Shown: positions 46,120 to 56,097, counted from the stretch's first letter. The stretch is DNA of 64,000 nt from Sphingopyxis sp. (GCA_017745175.1 JAGHZY010000004.1:62001-126000); one strand, 5' to 3'. Program-made: numbers and translations. The notes: generated by a model not told the origin, from the sequence alone.

Positions 46120-47590
46120 ACTTCCCGCCCGCTTCGACGAGGGCTTACGTGCACGCAGCCGCAGCTCGATCGGCTGGACGGTCACGCGTTTCCTGTCGGA
46201 CCAGATATTCTCCTTCATCGTCTTCGTGATCCTCGCGCGCCTGCTTTCGCGCGCGGATATCGGCGCCTTTGCCGTGATGGCGGTGACTGCCGAAGCCTTC
46301 CGCATCATCGCGACCGCGGGGCTCGTGCAGACGATCGCCCGCAAGAGCGAAATCACCCCCGCCTTCGTCGACACCATCTATCGCTCGCAGCAGGCTTTTT
46401 CCTTCCTCTCGGCCTTCCTGATCATGGCTCTCGCGCAGCCGATCGCGGGCTGGATGGGGGCGCCCGACATCGCGCTGCCGCTGGCGGTGATGAGCTTGAC
46501 GCTGCCGATCTCCTCCTTCGGCGCGACCCATATGGCGCTGCGCCTGCGCGAATTCGGGCATCGCACCACCGCGCTCCGCTCGGTGGTCGGCGGGCTGATC
46601 GGCGGGACCGCCGCCGTGGTCGCGGCTTTTTCCGGGCTCGGCCTCTGGAGCCTCGTCATCCAGCGCCTCGTCACCGAAATCGTCGGCGTCATCCTGTCGC
46701 GCGCGTCCTACGACTGGAAACCCGGCTGGCAGTTCGACTGGGTCATCCTGCGCGGCAATCTGATGCTCAATGCCAGCCTCATCTATGTCCAGCTCGCCTT
46801 CCTCGCGACGGTGCGGGTACAGGAAATGGCGATCGGCGCGGGCATCGGGCTCGCCGCCGTCGGCGTCTATCGCACCGCGTGGCGCACCGTCGAACTGATC
46901 GGCCGCGGCACGATCCAGCCGTTCACGCAGGTCGCGGTGCAGACCCTCGCGCGCGTCAAGGACGATCCCGCCGAACTGCGCCATGCCTATCGCTGGATGA
47001 TCTCGCGCGCCGCGGCGCTCTCCTTTCCGGCGCTGGTCGGCTTCGGCGCGCTCGCGCCGATCGCCATTCCGACCGTGTTCGGCGCCAAATGGGCCGAAGC
47101 GGGGCAGCTCGCCCAGATTTTCGCCTTCATGGCGGTGCCCTTCACGCTCAACTTCTTCGCCTCGCCCTCGCTCAGCGTACTCGGCGCGTCGCGCAGCCTG
47201 ATCTCGCTTTCGACGACCCAGCTCGTGCTCGGCGTGATCCTGACGCTCGCGGCGCTCCCCTTCGGCCTCTTCGCCGTCGCCGTCTCCTATGTCGGGCGCG
47301 CCTATCTCACCCTGCCGATGCAGATCTGGCTGCTCCGCCGCGCCTCGGGCATCCGCCCGATCGACAGTTTGCGTGCGGTCGGCGCGCCGCTCGTTGCCTC
47401 GTCGCTGATGGGCGTCGCCCTCGCGATCGCGATGCGGCTCCTCGAAGGCCATCTCGCGGGCTGGCAATCGCTGCTGTTGCTCACCGCGATCGGCGCGCTC
47501 TTTTACGGAATCGCGCTGATCGCCATCTCGGGATCGTGGCGCGGCCGCTTCCTCTCCCTCTCCAGAACCCTCAGAAAGAGCCCGACATGA
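46109..47590 (+). CDS. Oligosaccharide flippase, Wzx family (locus B)
   Basis: A 493-residue polytopic protein with 12-14 helices. The start is a TTG overlapping the GT25 stop region. WTVTRFLSDQIFSFIVFVILARLLSRADIGAFAV is the classic Wzx/lipopolysaccharide-export opening. It should flip locus B repeat units. The stop overlaps the pyruvyltransferase-like start (ATGA). Confidence 0.88.
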   Translation: MSAELPARFDEGLRARSRSSIGWTVTRFLSDQIFSFIVFVILARLLSRADIGAFAVMAVTAEAFRIIATAGLVQTIARKSEITPAFVDTIYRSQQAFSFLSAFLIMALAQPIAGWMGAPDIALPLAVMSLTLPISSFGATHMALRLREFGHRTTALRSVVGGLIGGTAAVVAAFSGLGLWSLVIQRLVTEIVGVILSRASYDWKPGWQFDWVILRGNLMLNASLIYVQLAFLATVRVQEMAIGAGIGLAAVGVYRTAWRTVELIGRGTIQPFTQVAVQTLARVKDDPAELRHAYRWMISRAAALSFPALVGFGALAPIAIPTVFGAKWAEAGQLAQIFAFMAVPFTLNFFASPSLSVLGASRSLISLSTTQLVLGVILTLAALPFGLFAVAVSYVGRAYLTLPMQIWLLRRASGIRPIDSLRAVGAPLVASSLMGVALAIAMRLLEGHLAGWQSLLLLTAIGALFYGIALIAISGSWRGRFLSLSRTLRKSPT

Positions 47591-48585
47591 CAAAGAAAAG
47601 CGCCAATCAGCTCGTCGGCGAACTCGCCCGGCATTTTGCCCGGGTGCTCGATGCGGTGCTGCCGACCGGCAAGCTGGCGCTCGTCGACTTCCCCGATCAC
47701 TCGAATGTCGGCGATTCCGCGATCTGGCTCGGCGAAATGGCCTATCTGCGCAAGAGCGGACGCCTGCCGGCCTATTATTCCGCGATCGCCGATTTCGACG
47801 ACGACGCCTGCCGCGCGGCGATCGGCGGCGGGGCGATCCTGATCCATGGCGGCGGCAATATGGGGACGCTGTGGCCGAAGCACGAAGCCTTCCGCCTCCA
47901 CCTCCTGCGCACGCACCGCGGCCGCCCGATCGTCCAGATGCCGCAGTCGATCCATTATGCGGACCCCGCCGCCGCAGCCGAGATGGCCGAGGCGATCCGC
48001 GCGCACGGGCAGTTCACGCTGCTCGTCCGCGACGCGCGCTCGCTCGCCTTTGCCGAACAGAATTTCGACTGCCCGATCCGGCTCTGCCCCGACGCCGCGC
48101 TGATGCTCGGCCGCCGGCAGCGCCGCGCCGCGACCGTCCCGGTCTTCGCGCTGCTGCGCACCGATCACGAACGCGCGGCGGGCGATACGGCACTCCCCGC
48201 AGGCGTGGTCGCCGATGACTGGCTCGAGGAGGATGCAGCACAAAAGCGGCGCCTGCGCGTGTCGCTGGGACTCGGCCGCCTCTTTACCCGCGATCCGATG
48301 GCACAGCGCGCCGCGCGGCAGCAGCGCCTCGCCGAGTGGCGGTTCCAGCGCGGGCTCGCGATGCTTTCGGCGGGCGAACTGGTCGTCACCGACCGGCTCC
48401 ACGCACATATCCTCTCGCTGCTGCTCGACATCCCGCACGTGCTGCTCGACAACAGCTATGGCAAGGTCGCAGGCTTCGCCGATCAGTGGACGGGCGATTA
48501 TTCGGGACTGATGCGCGCAACGAGCCGCGCCGAGGCCTTTGCCACCGCGCTCGCCTGCCGCGCGCCGCAGATCGTCGACGGCTGA
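47587..48585 (+). CDS. Polysaccharide pyruvyl transferase family protein
   Basis: A 332-residue protein. NVGDSAIWLGEMAYL, IGGGAILIHGGGNMGTLWP, PIVQMPQSIHY, LCPDAALML and VVTDRLHAHILSLLLDIPHVLLDNSYGKV are blocks of the PS_pyruv_trans family. It would add a pyruvate ketal to a sugar residue, which would add negative charge. The ATG at 47587 overlaps the flippase stop. It converges with the phosphoglycosyl transferase gene. Confidence 0.88.
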   Translation: MTKKSANQLVGELARHFARVLDAVLPTGKLALVDFPDHSNVGDSAIWLGEMAYLRKSGRLPAYYSAIADFDDDACRAAIGGGAILIHGGGNMGTLWPKHEAFRLHLLRTHRGRPIVQMPQSIHYADPAAAAEMAEAIRAHGQFTLLVRDARSLAFAEQNFDCPIRLCPDAALMLGRRQRRAATVPVFALLRTDHERAAGDTALPAGVVADDWLEEDAAQKRRLRVSLGLGRLFTRDPMAQRAARQQRLAEWRFQRGLAMLSAGELVVTDRLHAHILSLLLDIPHVLLDNSYGKVAGFADQWTGDYSGLMRATSRAEAFATALACRAPQIVDG

Positions 48586-48607
48586 GCGACCGACGCCCGC
48601 CGTGCCC

Positions 48608-49996
48608 TCAATAGGCGTTGCGGTGCACCAGCACCTGCGCGGTGCGGACGAGGATCGAAACGTCGCGCAGCAGCGACCAGCCCTGCTGATATTCGAGGTC
48701 GGCCCCGAGCCGGTCGAGAATGTCGCGCCGGGTGTTGGTCGCGCCGCGAAAGCCGCGGATCTGCGCGAGCCCGGTGATCCCCGGCTTGAGCGCATGGCGG
48801 TGCCAATATTGCCGGTCGACGCGCCAGAACAACTCGTTCCCCGCGGTCGAACCGAGCGCATGCGGACGCGGTCCCACGAGGCTCATCTCGCCCGAGAAGA
48901 CGTTGATCAGCTGCGGCAGCTCGTCGATGCTCGTCGCCCGGATGATCCGGCCGACACGTGTGATCCGGTCGTCGTCGCGGCTCGCCGAACGTGCCCCATT
49001 CGCATCGGTCGCCTCGACGCGCATGCTGCGGAATTTCAGGATCCGGAAGATGCGGTTGCCGCGCCCCATGCGCTCCTGGCGGAAAAAGACCGGCCCCGGC
49101 GTGTCGAGCTTGATCGCGACGGCAACGAGCAGCATGAGCGGCGCCAGCACGAACAGCGCCGGGATCGTCACGGCAAGGTCGAGCGCGCGCTTCTTCACGC
49201 GGTTCGCGCGGTTGAGCGGTCCCCACGACACGACCAGCGTCGTCACCCCGCCCCACTGACGCGTGGTGAGCGGGCCCAATTCGGCGATTTCGGGCATCAC
49301 GATTTCGCCAAGGATGTTCACGCCCTTCAGCGCGCGCGCCCATTCGGCCTTGTGCGCAGGGGCGCAGACGATCGTCACCCGGTCATAATCCTGCAGCACC
49401 GTGCCGAGGCGGTCGAGCATGTACGGATCGTCGAGGTTTGTGCGGAGCCCCGACGCGCGCGCATCAACGATGTCGCGGCCAAGATAGGCGGCGGGCAAGT
49501 TCGCGCCGTCGACGATCACAAGTTCGGCCGACAACTGGCCGAAAGCCCTGCGGACGAGGTAGCAGACCAGCAGCCGCTGCGCGACGAGCAGCATCACCGC
49601 GGTCACCATGCCCATGCCGAGCGCGAAGCGCGGCACCTTGCCCGTGACGCGAAGCGAGAAAGCGACGAGCAGGAAGACGAGCAGCGTCGTCGCAAAGGAA
49701 ATCAGCGTCTGGCGGCAGCTTTTGACCGGTTTGGTCAGGCACCGGGGATTATAGGCCTGATTCTGGAAGGCGATCGCGGCATGGACGAGCAGCGCGCCGG
49801 CCATCGCGGTCAGCAGGCCGTCCGAGATGTGCCGCGGCGCTTCGACGATCAATATCACCGCAAAGCCGAACGCCAGCGCGACGGCATCGAGCGCGATCAG
49901 CGACAGGCAGAGCCATATCTTGGCATTGCGCCGCGCCGCTTTCGCCAGCGGCGTCCGGACGGGCGCGCCATGAAGCGCCAGATCGATCTTGGTCAT
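48608..49996 (-). CDS. Undecaprenyl-phosphate sugar phosphotransferase (PHPT type, locus B)
   Basis: A 462-residue initiating enzyme. N-terminal helices and a linker domain precede the catalytic part: KKRALDLAVTIPALFVLAPLM, DTPGPVFFRQERMG, FRILKFRSM, ATSIDELPQLINVFSGEMSLVGPRPHA and KPGITGLAQI. It parallels the locus A enzyme at 21435-22817 in domain order and length (462 versus 460 residues), which suggests ancestral duplication or parallel acquisition. A perfect 15-bp palindrome lies in its promoter region. Confidence 0.92.
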   Translation of the reverse strand: MTKIDLALHGAPVRTPLAKAARRNAKIWLCLSLIALDAVALAFGFAVILIVEAPRHISDGLLTAMAGALLVHAAIAFQNQAYNPRCLTKPVKSCRQTLISFATTLLVFLLVAFSLRVTGKVPRFALGMGMVTAVMLLVAQRLLVCYLVRRAFGQLSAELVIVDGANLPAAYLGRDIVDARASGLRTNLDDPYMLDRLGTVLQDYDRVTIVCAPAHKAEWARALKGVNILGEIVMPEIAELGPLTTRQWGGVTTLVVSWGPLNRANRVKKRALDLAVTIPALFVLAPLMLLVAVAIKLDTPGPVFFRQERMGRGNRIFRILKFRSMRVEATDANGARSASRDDDRITRVGRIIRATSIDELPQLINVFSGEMSLVGPRPHALGSTAGNELFWRVDRQYWHRHALKPGITGLAQIRGFRGATNTRRDILDRLGADLEYQQGWSLLRDVSILVRTAQVLVHRNAY

Positions 49997-50035
49997 GGGA
50001 TGGGAGACTCCCTGGGGTTCACGCGATCTTTATCT

Positions 50036-50050
50036 TGTTGCAATGCAACA
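50036..50050. promoter_or_regulatory. Perfect palindrome TGTTGCAATGCAACA
   Basis: Two 7-bp arms around one base, in the 209-nt divergent gap between the locus B phosphoglycosyl transferase (40 nt from its start) and the DUF2339 gene. It is the most symmetric member of the TTGC/CTGC-N3-GCAA/GCAG family in the window. Confidence 0.6.
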
Positions 50051-50205
50051 TGTCCCGATGCCCTCCGAATACAAGCGGGCAGCGCGAGTACGTGCCGGAT
50101 ACAGGACGACCCGTTGGGCGGCACAAAAAGCGGAGGTGAACGGTCACAACCGGGCATCGATCTTGCACGCTTTGCCTGCTAGGAAGGCAGGCTGAAGGGA
50201 CCAAC

Positions 50206-53190
50206 ATGTTCGACTTGTTCGCATTTCTGGCCATCATCACCCTGTTCATCCTGCTACTGGACACGCGCGGGCGCCTGAATCGCGCCGAGACGACGCTGGC
50301 CGAGGCTGCGAAGCGGATCGGGGTGCTCCAGCGGCAAGCCGGTCCACCGCGCGGCGAGGACCGCGAGGTCGCGCCGGCAGCCGACGCCGAACCCCGCAGC
50401 GTTGCACGGTTCGCGGAAGCAAGCGCACCGCCCGCCCCCGCCATATCATCGCCCCCACTCGAAATCCGCGAGACGACACGTCCCGAACCGCCGCCGCCAA
50501 CGCCCGCACCGCGCACGCCCGAACCTGCAAGGCGGGCGGCTCCGGCCGAGCCGCCCGCCAGCCTCGCCTCGCGCTTCGAAAATCTGTTCGGCAAGACGCT
50601 GCCGATCTGGGCCGGCGGACTGACGCTCGCGATCGCAGGGGTGCTGATCGTCCGCTATGCGATCGACGCCGGCTTCTTCGCGCGCATTTTCACCCCCGGC
50701 GTGCAGATCGTCACCGGCCTCCTGTTCGGACTCGGGCTGATCGGCGGCGCCGAATATGCGTGGCGCAACGAGGAAAGGCTGCGCGACGTTCGCGTGCCGC
50801 AGGCCCTCTCGGGTGCGGGCATCGCGACGCTCTATGCCGCGATCATGGTTGCGGCGAACGCCTACCAGCTGATCGGGCCGTTACTCGCTTTCCTCGCGCT
50901 CGCGCTGATTACTGCCGCGGCGCTCGGCCTGTCGCTCCGTTTCGGCCCGCCCAGCGCCCTCCTCGGGCTTGCCGGCGGGCTCGCGGCCCCCGCAATGGTC
51001 GGCGCGGTCGAACCCAATGTCCCGCTGCTCGCGGTCTATCTGGGACTGACGATCGCCGGACTCGCCGGGGTCGCCCGCGCGCGGCGCTGGCCGTGGCTCG
51101 CGCTTTCAGCGCTGGCAGGCGGCATTGGCTGGGGCGTCTGGATGATACTCGCGAGCAGCGCGCTCGACCTTCTCGCGTCGCTCTCGGTTGGCGGCTTCGT
51201 GCTGCTCCTCGCGATCGCGCTGCCCATGGCGGCGTTCGAGGGCCCGCGTGCGACCGGTTTGCGGACCGCGTCGGCGGCCGTCGGCGCACTCCAGCTCGCG
51301 CTCCTCGTCGGCTATGGCGGCTTTGCGCCCCTCCATTGGGGCCTGTTCGTGCTGATCGCCGCCGCGGGACAATGGCTCACTTGGCGAGAGCGGGATTTTG
51401 CGATCGTGCCGACGATCAGCCTGCTGCTTAGTCTTGCGCTGCTCGCGGTCTGGCCCGCGCCGACGGCATTCTGGTTCGCGCTGATCGGCCTGTCGCTGGC
51501 GACGATCCATGCCGCGCCGCTCCTCGCGCGATTGTGGACAGCGCCGGCAAGGCTGCGGCCCACAATCGAACTTTGCGTCATCGCGCTGGCCTCGGCGCCA
51601 TTGACGAAGTGGCATTTCCGGAGCGTCGCCGACACCCAGCTCGCGCTGGTCGCGCTGGCCGGCGCCCTGCTCCCCGCAATCGCGATCCTCCGCGGCTGGA
51701 ACGTCGAGGGACGCACCACCGACAAACGCCTCGCCTCGCTCGCGGCGACCGCCGGCGTGCTGATCGCGCTCGCCTTGCTCCTCCTGCTGCCCGCATGGCC
51801 GGCGCCGCTCGCGATCGCTGCCGTTGCCGCCGCGCTGTTTTTCTTCGGCAAGGCAGCCGTCGATCCGCGCATCGAGCGCGTCGCCGCCGCCTTCCTCGCC
51901 GCCGCGCTCGTCGCGCTCGTCGCAACGCCGCGCGTCTTCGACGAACTGCCCCGGCTGGCCGAGGGCGCAAGCGGTGCCGACGGCATCGCGCTCATCCGCT
52001 GGGCGGGCCTCGCCGCCGTCGCAGCCCTGTTCGCGATCCGTGGCGATGGCGCGATCATACGCCGGCTGGGTCAGGTCATGGCGGCACTGCTCGTCTATGG
52101 TGCCTCTGCCCAATTCCTGCCCGCGCCCGTCCTGACGATCGTCCCCGCGGTGGCTGGCGCAGCCGCGCTCCTCGCGATCCGGCGCACCGGCCTCGCGCGC
52201 GTCGACGCCGCCGCCGCCAGCTTCGCCGCACTCGGGCTCGCATGGGCCGCGCTCCCCGCCTTCATCTGGGCGAGCAAGGCCCTGCTGTCGTTCGCCGCGG
52301 TCCCGATGCAGCTCGATTCCGCCCTGCTCTCCGTCCAGCTGCTGCTGCTCCGCCTGCTCCTGCCCGCACTTCTGTTCGCAGGATCGGTCTGGATGGTGCG
52401 CGATATCCTCCCCCGCCGGCTGACGATCGCCGCGTCCAGCCTCGCCGGCGTGGTCGCGGTCATCGCGATCCACTCGCTCTTCCGCCTCGCCTTCGCTGCG
52501 GCGGCGGGAACGGACTTCGTCGCCACGGGCATCGTCCAGCGGCTGATCTGGGAAGCGCTCCTGATCGGCGCAGGATGGCTTGTCCTGACACGCGGGCTGG
52601 CGACCCTCGCCCGCGCGCTGCTCGTCGCGGGTACGGCGCACGCGCTCTTCTACGGCCTGCTGCTCCACAATCCGCTGTGGGCGGTGCAGGCGGTCGGCGG
52701 CTGGCCCGTCGTCAACCTGCTGATCCCGCTTTTCCTGCTGCCGTGGATCGGGCTGTCGCGGCTTCCCTCGCTTTTCGCGACGGCGCCGGCATGGCTCGGC
52801 CGCGCAATCCAGATCGCCGCGATGCTGCTCGTCGCGGGGTTCGCCTGGGCGACGCTCCGCCAGCTTTTCCACGGCACATTGCTCACCGCGCCGGGGGTCA
52901 CCGATGCGGAAAATATCCTGCGCTCGATCCTGCTCCTCGCGCTGGCGCTCGGCTTCCTGCTCTGGGGTATCCGGATGAAGCGGCACGACTGGCGCATCGC
53001 CTCGCTTGTGCTGATGATCGGCGCTGCGGGCAAGGTCTTCCTCTTCGACGCATCGGGGCTCGAGGGCCTTGCGCGGATCGGCTCGTTCGTCGCGCTCGGC
53101 TTCAGCCTGATCGGGATCGGCTGGCTCTACAGCCGCCAGCTCGCGCCGGACCGCAGCCCGCCGCCGCCGGCGTCAGAACCAGAGCTTTAG
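50206..53190 (+). CDS. DUF2339 polytopic membrane protein
   Basis: A 994-residue protein. An N-terminal helix, a coiled segment and a proline-rich linker (about residues 60-115) precede FENLFGKTLPIWAGGLTLAIAGVLIVRYAID, the diagnostic DUF2339 opening. About 25 or more further membrane helices follow. The function of the family is not established. GAAGGGACCAAC precedes the ATG. The gene ends 18 nt inside the 3' end of copB on the other strand. Confidence 0.85.
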   Translation: MFDLFAFLAIITLFILLLDTRGRLNRAETTLAEAAKRIGVLQRQAGPPRGEDREVAPAADAEPRSVARFAEASAPPAPAISSPPLEIRETTRPEPPPPTPAPRTPEPARRAAPAEPPASLASRFENLFGKTLPIWAGGLTLAIAGVLIVRYAIDAGFFARIFTPGVQIVTGLLFGLGLIGGAEYAWRNEERLRDVRVPQALSGAGIATLYAAIMVAANAYQLIGPLLAFLALALITAAALGLSLRFGPPSALLGLAGGLAAPAMVGAVEPNVPLLAVYLGLTIAGLAGVARARRWPWLALSALAGGIGWGVWMILASSALDLLASLSVGGFVLLLAIALPMAAFEGPRATGLRTASAAVGALQLALLVGYGGFAPLHWGLFVLIAAAGQWLTWRERDFAIVPTISLLLSLALLAVWPAPTAFWFALIGLSLATIHAAPLLARLWTAPARLRPTIELCVIALASAPLTKWHFRSVADTQLALVALAGALLPAIAILRGWNVEGRTTDKRLASLAATAGVLIALALLLLLPAWPAPLAIAAVAAALFFFGKAAVDPRIERVAAAFLAAALVALVATPRVFDELPRLAEGASGADGIALIRWAGLAAVAALFAIRGDGAIIRRLGQVMAALLVYGASAQFLPAPVLTIVPAVAGAAALLAIRRTGLARVDAAAASFAALGLAWAALPAFIWASKALLSFAAVPMQLDSALLSVQLLLLRLLLPALLFAGSVWMVRDILPRRLTIAASSLAGVVAVIAIHSLFRLAFAAAAGTDFVATGIVQRLIWEALLIGAGWLVLTRGLATLARALLVAGTAHALFYGLLLHNPLWAVQAVGGWPVVNLLIPLFLLPWIGLSRLPSLFATAPAWLGRAIQIAAMLLVAGFAWATLRQLFHGTLLTAPGVTDAENILRSILLLALALGFLLWGIRMKRHDWRIASLVLMIGAAGKVFLFDASGLEGLARIGSFVALGFSLIGIGWLYSRQLAPDRSPPPPASEPEL

Positions 53191-54276
53191 GCCGGCGACC
53201 AGACTGACACCGTCGACATCCTCGCCGCCCGCGCGGGCGAAGCGCGCGGTGTCGCCGACCTTGCGCGCCCATTCAACGCCGACATAGGGCGCGAATTCGC
53301 GGACGATCTCGTAACGGAGCCGAAGCCCGAGCTCGACGTCGGACAGGCCCGACCCGATGCCGCTTTCAGGCACGTCCTGCAGCGCAAAATTGACCTCGGC
53401 CATCGGCTGCAGGATCAGCTTCTGCGTGATGCGCTGGTCGTAGCTCCCTTCGAGCCGGGCGAGCAGATCGCCCTTGTTCGACAGGAAAAGCGCGCCTTCG
53501 ACCTCGAACCAGTAGGGCGCGAGTCCCTCAAAGCCGACCACCGCATAGGTGCGGTCAGGTCCGTGGCCGAAATCCTGCCGGACGCCCGCCTGCGCGTTGA
53601 AATAGGGTCCGATCGCGCGGCTGTAGAGCGCCTGCACCTCGCCGCTTTCGATGCCTTCGCCGAACGCCGTCTCGCCTTCGCTTTTCAGCGTCAGCCGGTT
53701 GATATCGCCGCCGTACCACGCCTCGCCTTCCCAGCGGAAACCGTCGCGGCCCTTGCGCGCCTGATATTCGGCTAGGTTCAGGCTGACGAAACCGACCTGC
53801 TGCGCGCCATTTTCCACCATCATCGCATGGCGCGAATGCTCCATCGCGTCCTTCGGGAAAATGCGGTCGGCGTACCAGTCATCGGGCGGCGGCGGCGCGG
53901 GCGCATCGCCCGGCGGCAGGTCGGTGCCGCTGCCCCCCGCGGTTTCGGGCATCGCCGCCATATCATGCGCAGGGGCCTGCTTCGGCGTGCAATGCCCCAT
54001 GCTCGCATGTTCGGGCGGACAGTCAGGATCGGACGCCGGTGCGCCATGATCCATCGCCTTCATCCCGGCGTCTGCGTTCGCATCGCGCTCCGGCGGCGCG
54101 CTGTCGAGCGTGCAATGGCCCATCGCGGCGTGCTCGGGCGTGCAGGCCGGCGCTTCGGGTGCCGGCTCCGGCGCAGGCTTCGAACCGTGCATCGAATGAT
54201 CCATCGACTGCGCGGCGGCCGGAGCGGCGAAGGCGAACGGCGCGATACCGGCGAGGAGGAGCGCGACCCGGGTCAT
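53173..54276 (-). CDS. copB: Outer-membrane copper resistance protein B
   Basis: A 367-residue protein. A signal peptide (residues 1-22) precedes a Met/His-rich region with CTPEHAAMGHC and CPPEHASMGHC repeats. The CopB barrel domain then runs from about residue 140 (WYADRIFPKDAMEHSRHAMM, GYGGDINRLTLKSEGE-like block, YGVEWARKVGD-like end, LVAGLKLWF). It is thought to bind copper and act at the outer membrane. The ATG at 54276 overlaps the copA stop (ATGA). Confidence 0.93.
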   Translation of the reverse strand: MTRVALLLAGIAPFAFAAPAAAQSMDHSMHGSKPAPEPAPEAPACTPEHAAMGHCTLDSAPPERDANADAGMKAMDHGAPASDPDCPPEHASMGHCTPKQAPAHDMAAMPETAGGSGTDLPPGDAPAPPPPDDWYADRIFPKDAMEHSRHAMMVENGAQQVGFVSLNLAEYQARKGRDGFRWEGEAWYGGDINRLTLKSEGETAFGEGIESGEVQALYSRAIGPYFNAQAGVRQDFGHGPDRTYAVVGFEGLAPYWFEVEGALFLSNKGDLLARLEGSYDQRITQKLILQPMAEVNFALQDVPESGIGSGLSDVELGLRLRYEIVREFAPYVGVEWARKVGDTARFARAGGEDVDGVSLVAGLKLWF

Positions 54277-56060
54277 TCGCCGTCTCCCTTCGGACGGACG
54301 CTGACGACGCGCATCATTCCGGCGTGCATGTGATAGAGCAGGTGGCAGTGAAACGCCCAGTCGCCGAGCGCGTCGGCCGTGAAATCGAAACTCGCGGTCC
54401 CGCCTGGCTGGACGAGCACCGTATGCTTGCGCGGCGAACGGTCGCCCTTGCCCGTCACCAGCTCGAAGAAATGGCCGTGCAGGTGGATCGGATGGCTCAT
54501 CATCGAATCGTTGATGAGGTTGATCCGCACGCGCTCGCCCTGGGTGAAGGGGATCGGTTCGTGATGGTCGGACATCTTCACCCCGTCGAACGACCACATG
54601 AAGCGTTCCATGTTGCCGGTGAGGTGAATGTCGAGCGAGCGCGACGCGGCGCGTACGTCGGGGTTGCGTTCGAGCGCGACGAGATCGTGATAGGTCAGGA
54701 CCCTGTGCCCGACATCCTCGAGACCCTGCCCCGGCTCGCCCATACGGTCGACGGGCATCGGCGAGATCGACTGGACGCTCGGGTCGCGCCTGACCTGCGG
54801 CGCGACGCTGAAATCGCGCATGCTGTGATCCATCCCTCCCGAACCATGCCCCATCGCGGCATGATCGACAGCCGCACCGTCGACAGGCGGCGGCGTGCAA
54901 TGGCCCATGGCCGCATGTTCGGGCGTGCACGACGCATCACCGCTCGCCATCGCGCCCATCCCCATATCCTTCATCGTCGCGAGCGGGCGTTCGCGGAGTG
55001 GCGGCACCTCGGCGACCATGCCGGCGCGCGGCGCGAGCGTCGCGCGTCCCATGCCCGAGCGGTCGTTCGCCTCGGCGACCAGCGTATAGGCGCGGTCCTC
55101 GGCCGGGGTGACGATAACGTCATAGGTTTCGGCAACCGCGATCTGGAATTCGTCGATTTCGGTCGGCACAACGTTGAGCCCGTCGGCCTGCACGACCGTC
55201 ATGCGGAGCCCCGGGATACGCACGTTGAAGATCGACATCGCCGAGGCGTTGATGATGCGCAGCCGCACCCGCTCGCCCGGCCTGAACAGCCCGGTCCAGT
55301 TGTCACGCGGACCATGGCCGTTGACAAGGAAGCTGTAGGTCGAACCGTTGACGTCGGCGATATCGGCGGGGTCCATCCGCATCTTGCCCCATTCGATGCG
55401 GTCCTTGAGCGGCTGGTCCTTGCCCGCCAGCAGCCCCGACAGCGTCTGGCGCTGCATGTTGAAATGACCCGGATTGACCTTGAGTTTGCGGAAGATTTCT
55501 TCGGGTGAAAGCCGGCTGTGGTCCGAGAGCACGATCACATGTTCGCGATCGTATCCGATCGGGTCGGCGCCCGCGGGATCGATGACGATCGGCCCGTAGT
55601 GGCCAAGCTGTTCCTGCAAGCCCGAATGGCTGTGATACCAGTAGGTCCCCGACTGGACGACGGGGAACTCGTAGACAAAGGTCGACTTCGGCCCGATGCC
55701 CGGGAAGCTGACCCCCGGCACGCCATCCATATGGAAGGGCAGGATCAGCCCGTGCCAGTGGATCGAGCTGTCCTCGTCGAGCTCGTTGACGACGGTGAGG
55801 CGCGCGGTCTGCCCTTCTTTCAGGCGGACGAGCGGCGCGGGCACGGTGCCGTTGATCCCGATCGCACGGCTGACCTTGCCATCGATCCGCATCGTCTGGC
55901 GCGCAATACGCAGCGTGATGTCGTTCCCCGATACGGTGGGGAGCGTCGAGGCGATGCCGGGCGACACCGACTGCGCCCAGGCCGGAAACCACGGCGCAAG
56001 CGCGGCCGCCGCGCCGCCGCCCAATGCTCCGCTCACGAAACGACGCCTGTCTATCTGCAT
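54273..56060 (-). CDS. copA: Periplasmic multicopper oxidase, copper resistance
   Basis: A 595-residue protein with a Tat signal (DRRRFVSGALGG). The copper sites are intact: SIHWHGLILPFHMDG, YWYHSHSGLQEQ, HPIHLHGHFFEL and FHCHLLYHMHAGMM. A Met/His-rich insert (about residues 370-420) carries CTPEHAAMGHC, which recurs in CopB. The ATG at 56060 follows AGGAAG; another at 56078 adds six residues. A candidate ECF promoter lies upstream at 56098-56120, so copAB may be driven by the neighbouring sigma factor as well as by read-through. Confidence 0.95.
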   Translation of the reverse strand: MQIDRRRFVSGALGGGAAAALAPWFPAWAQSVSPGIASTLPTVSGNDITLRIARQTMRIDGKVSRAIGINGTVPAPLVRLKEGQTARLTVVNELDEDSSIHWHGLILPFHMDGVPGVSFPGIGPKSTFVYEFPVVQSGTYWYHSHSGLQEQLGHYGPIVIDPAGADPIGYDREHVIVLSDHSRLSPEEIFRKLKVNPGHFNMQRQTLSGLLAGKDQPLKDRIEWGKMRMDPADIADVNGSTYSFLVNGHGPRDNWTGLFRPGERVRLRIINASAMSIFNVRIPGLRMTVVQADGLNVVPTEIDEFQIAVAETYDVIVTPAEDRAYTLVAEANDRSGMGRATLAPRAGMVAEVPPLRERPLATMKDMGMGAMASGDASCTPEHAAMGHCTPPPVDGAAVDHAAMGHGSGGMDHSMRDFSVAPQVRRDPSVQSISPMPVDRMGEPGQGLEDVGHRVLTYHDLVALERNPDVRAASRSLDIHLTGNMERFMWSFDGVKMSDHHEPIPFTQGERVRINLINDSMMSHPIHLHGHFFELVTGKGDRSPRKHTVLVQPGGTASFDFTADALGDWAFHCHLLYHMHAGMMRVVSVRPKGDGE

Positions 56061-56097
56061 GATCTTCCTGATTGTCATAAGCCTGTCTGCAAATCCC

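Noticed and set aside
46145..47593. A 482-codon minus-strand open frame
   Set aside because: It is the antisense shadow of the Wzx flippase and is almost purely charged low complexity.
51106..52986. A 626-codon minus-strand open frame
   Set aside because: It is antisense to the DUF2339 gene and is composed of Arg/Asp/Gln/Glu-rich low-complexity sequence typical of antisense to hydrophobic helices.
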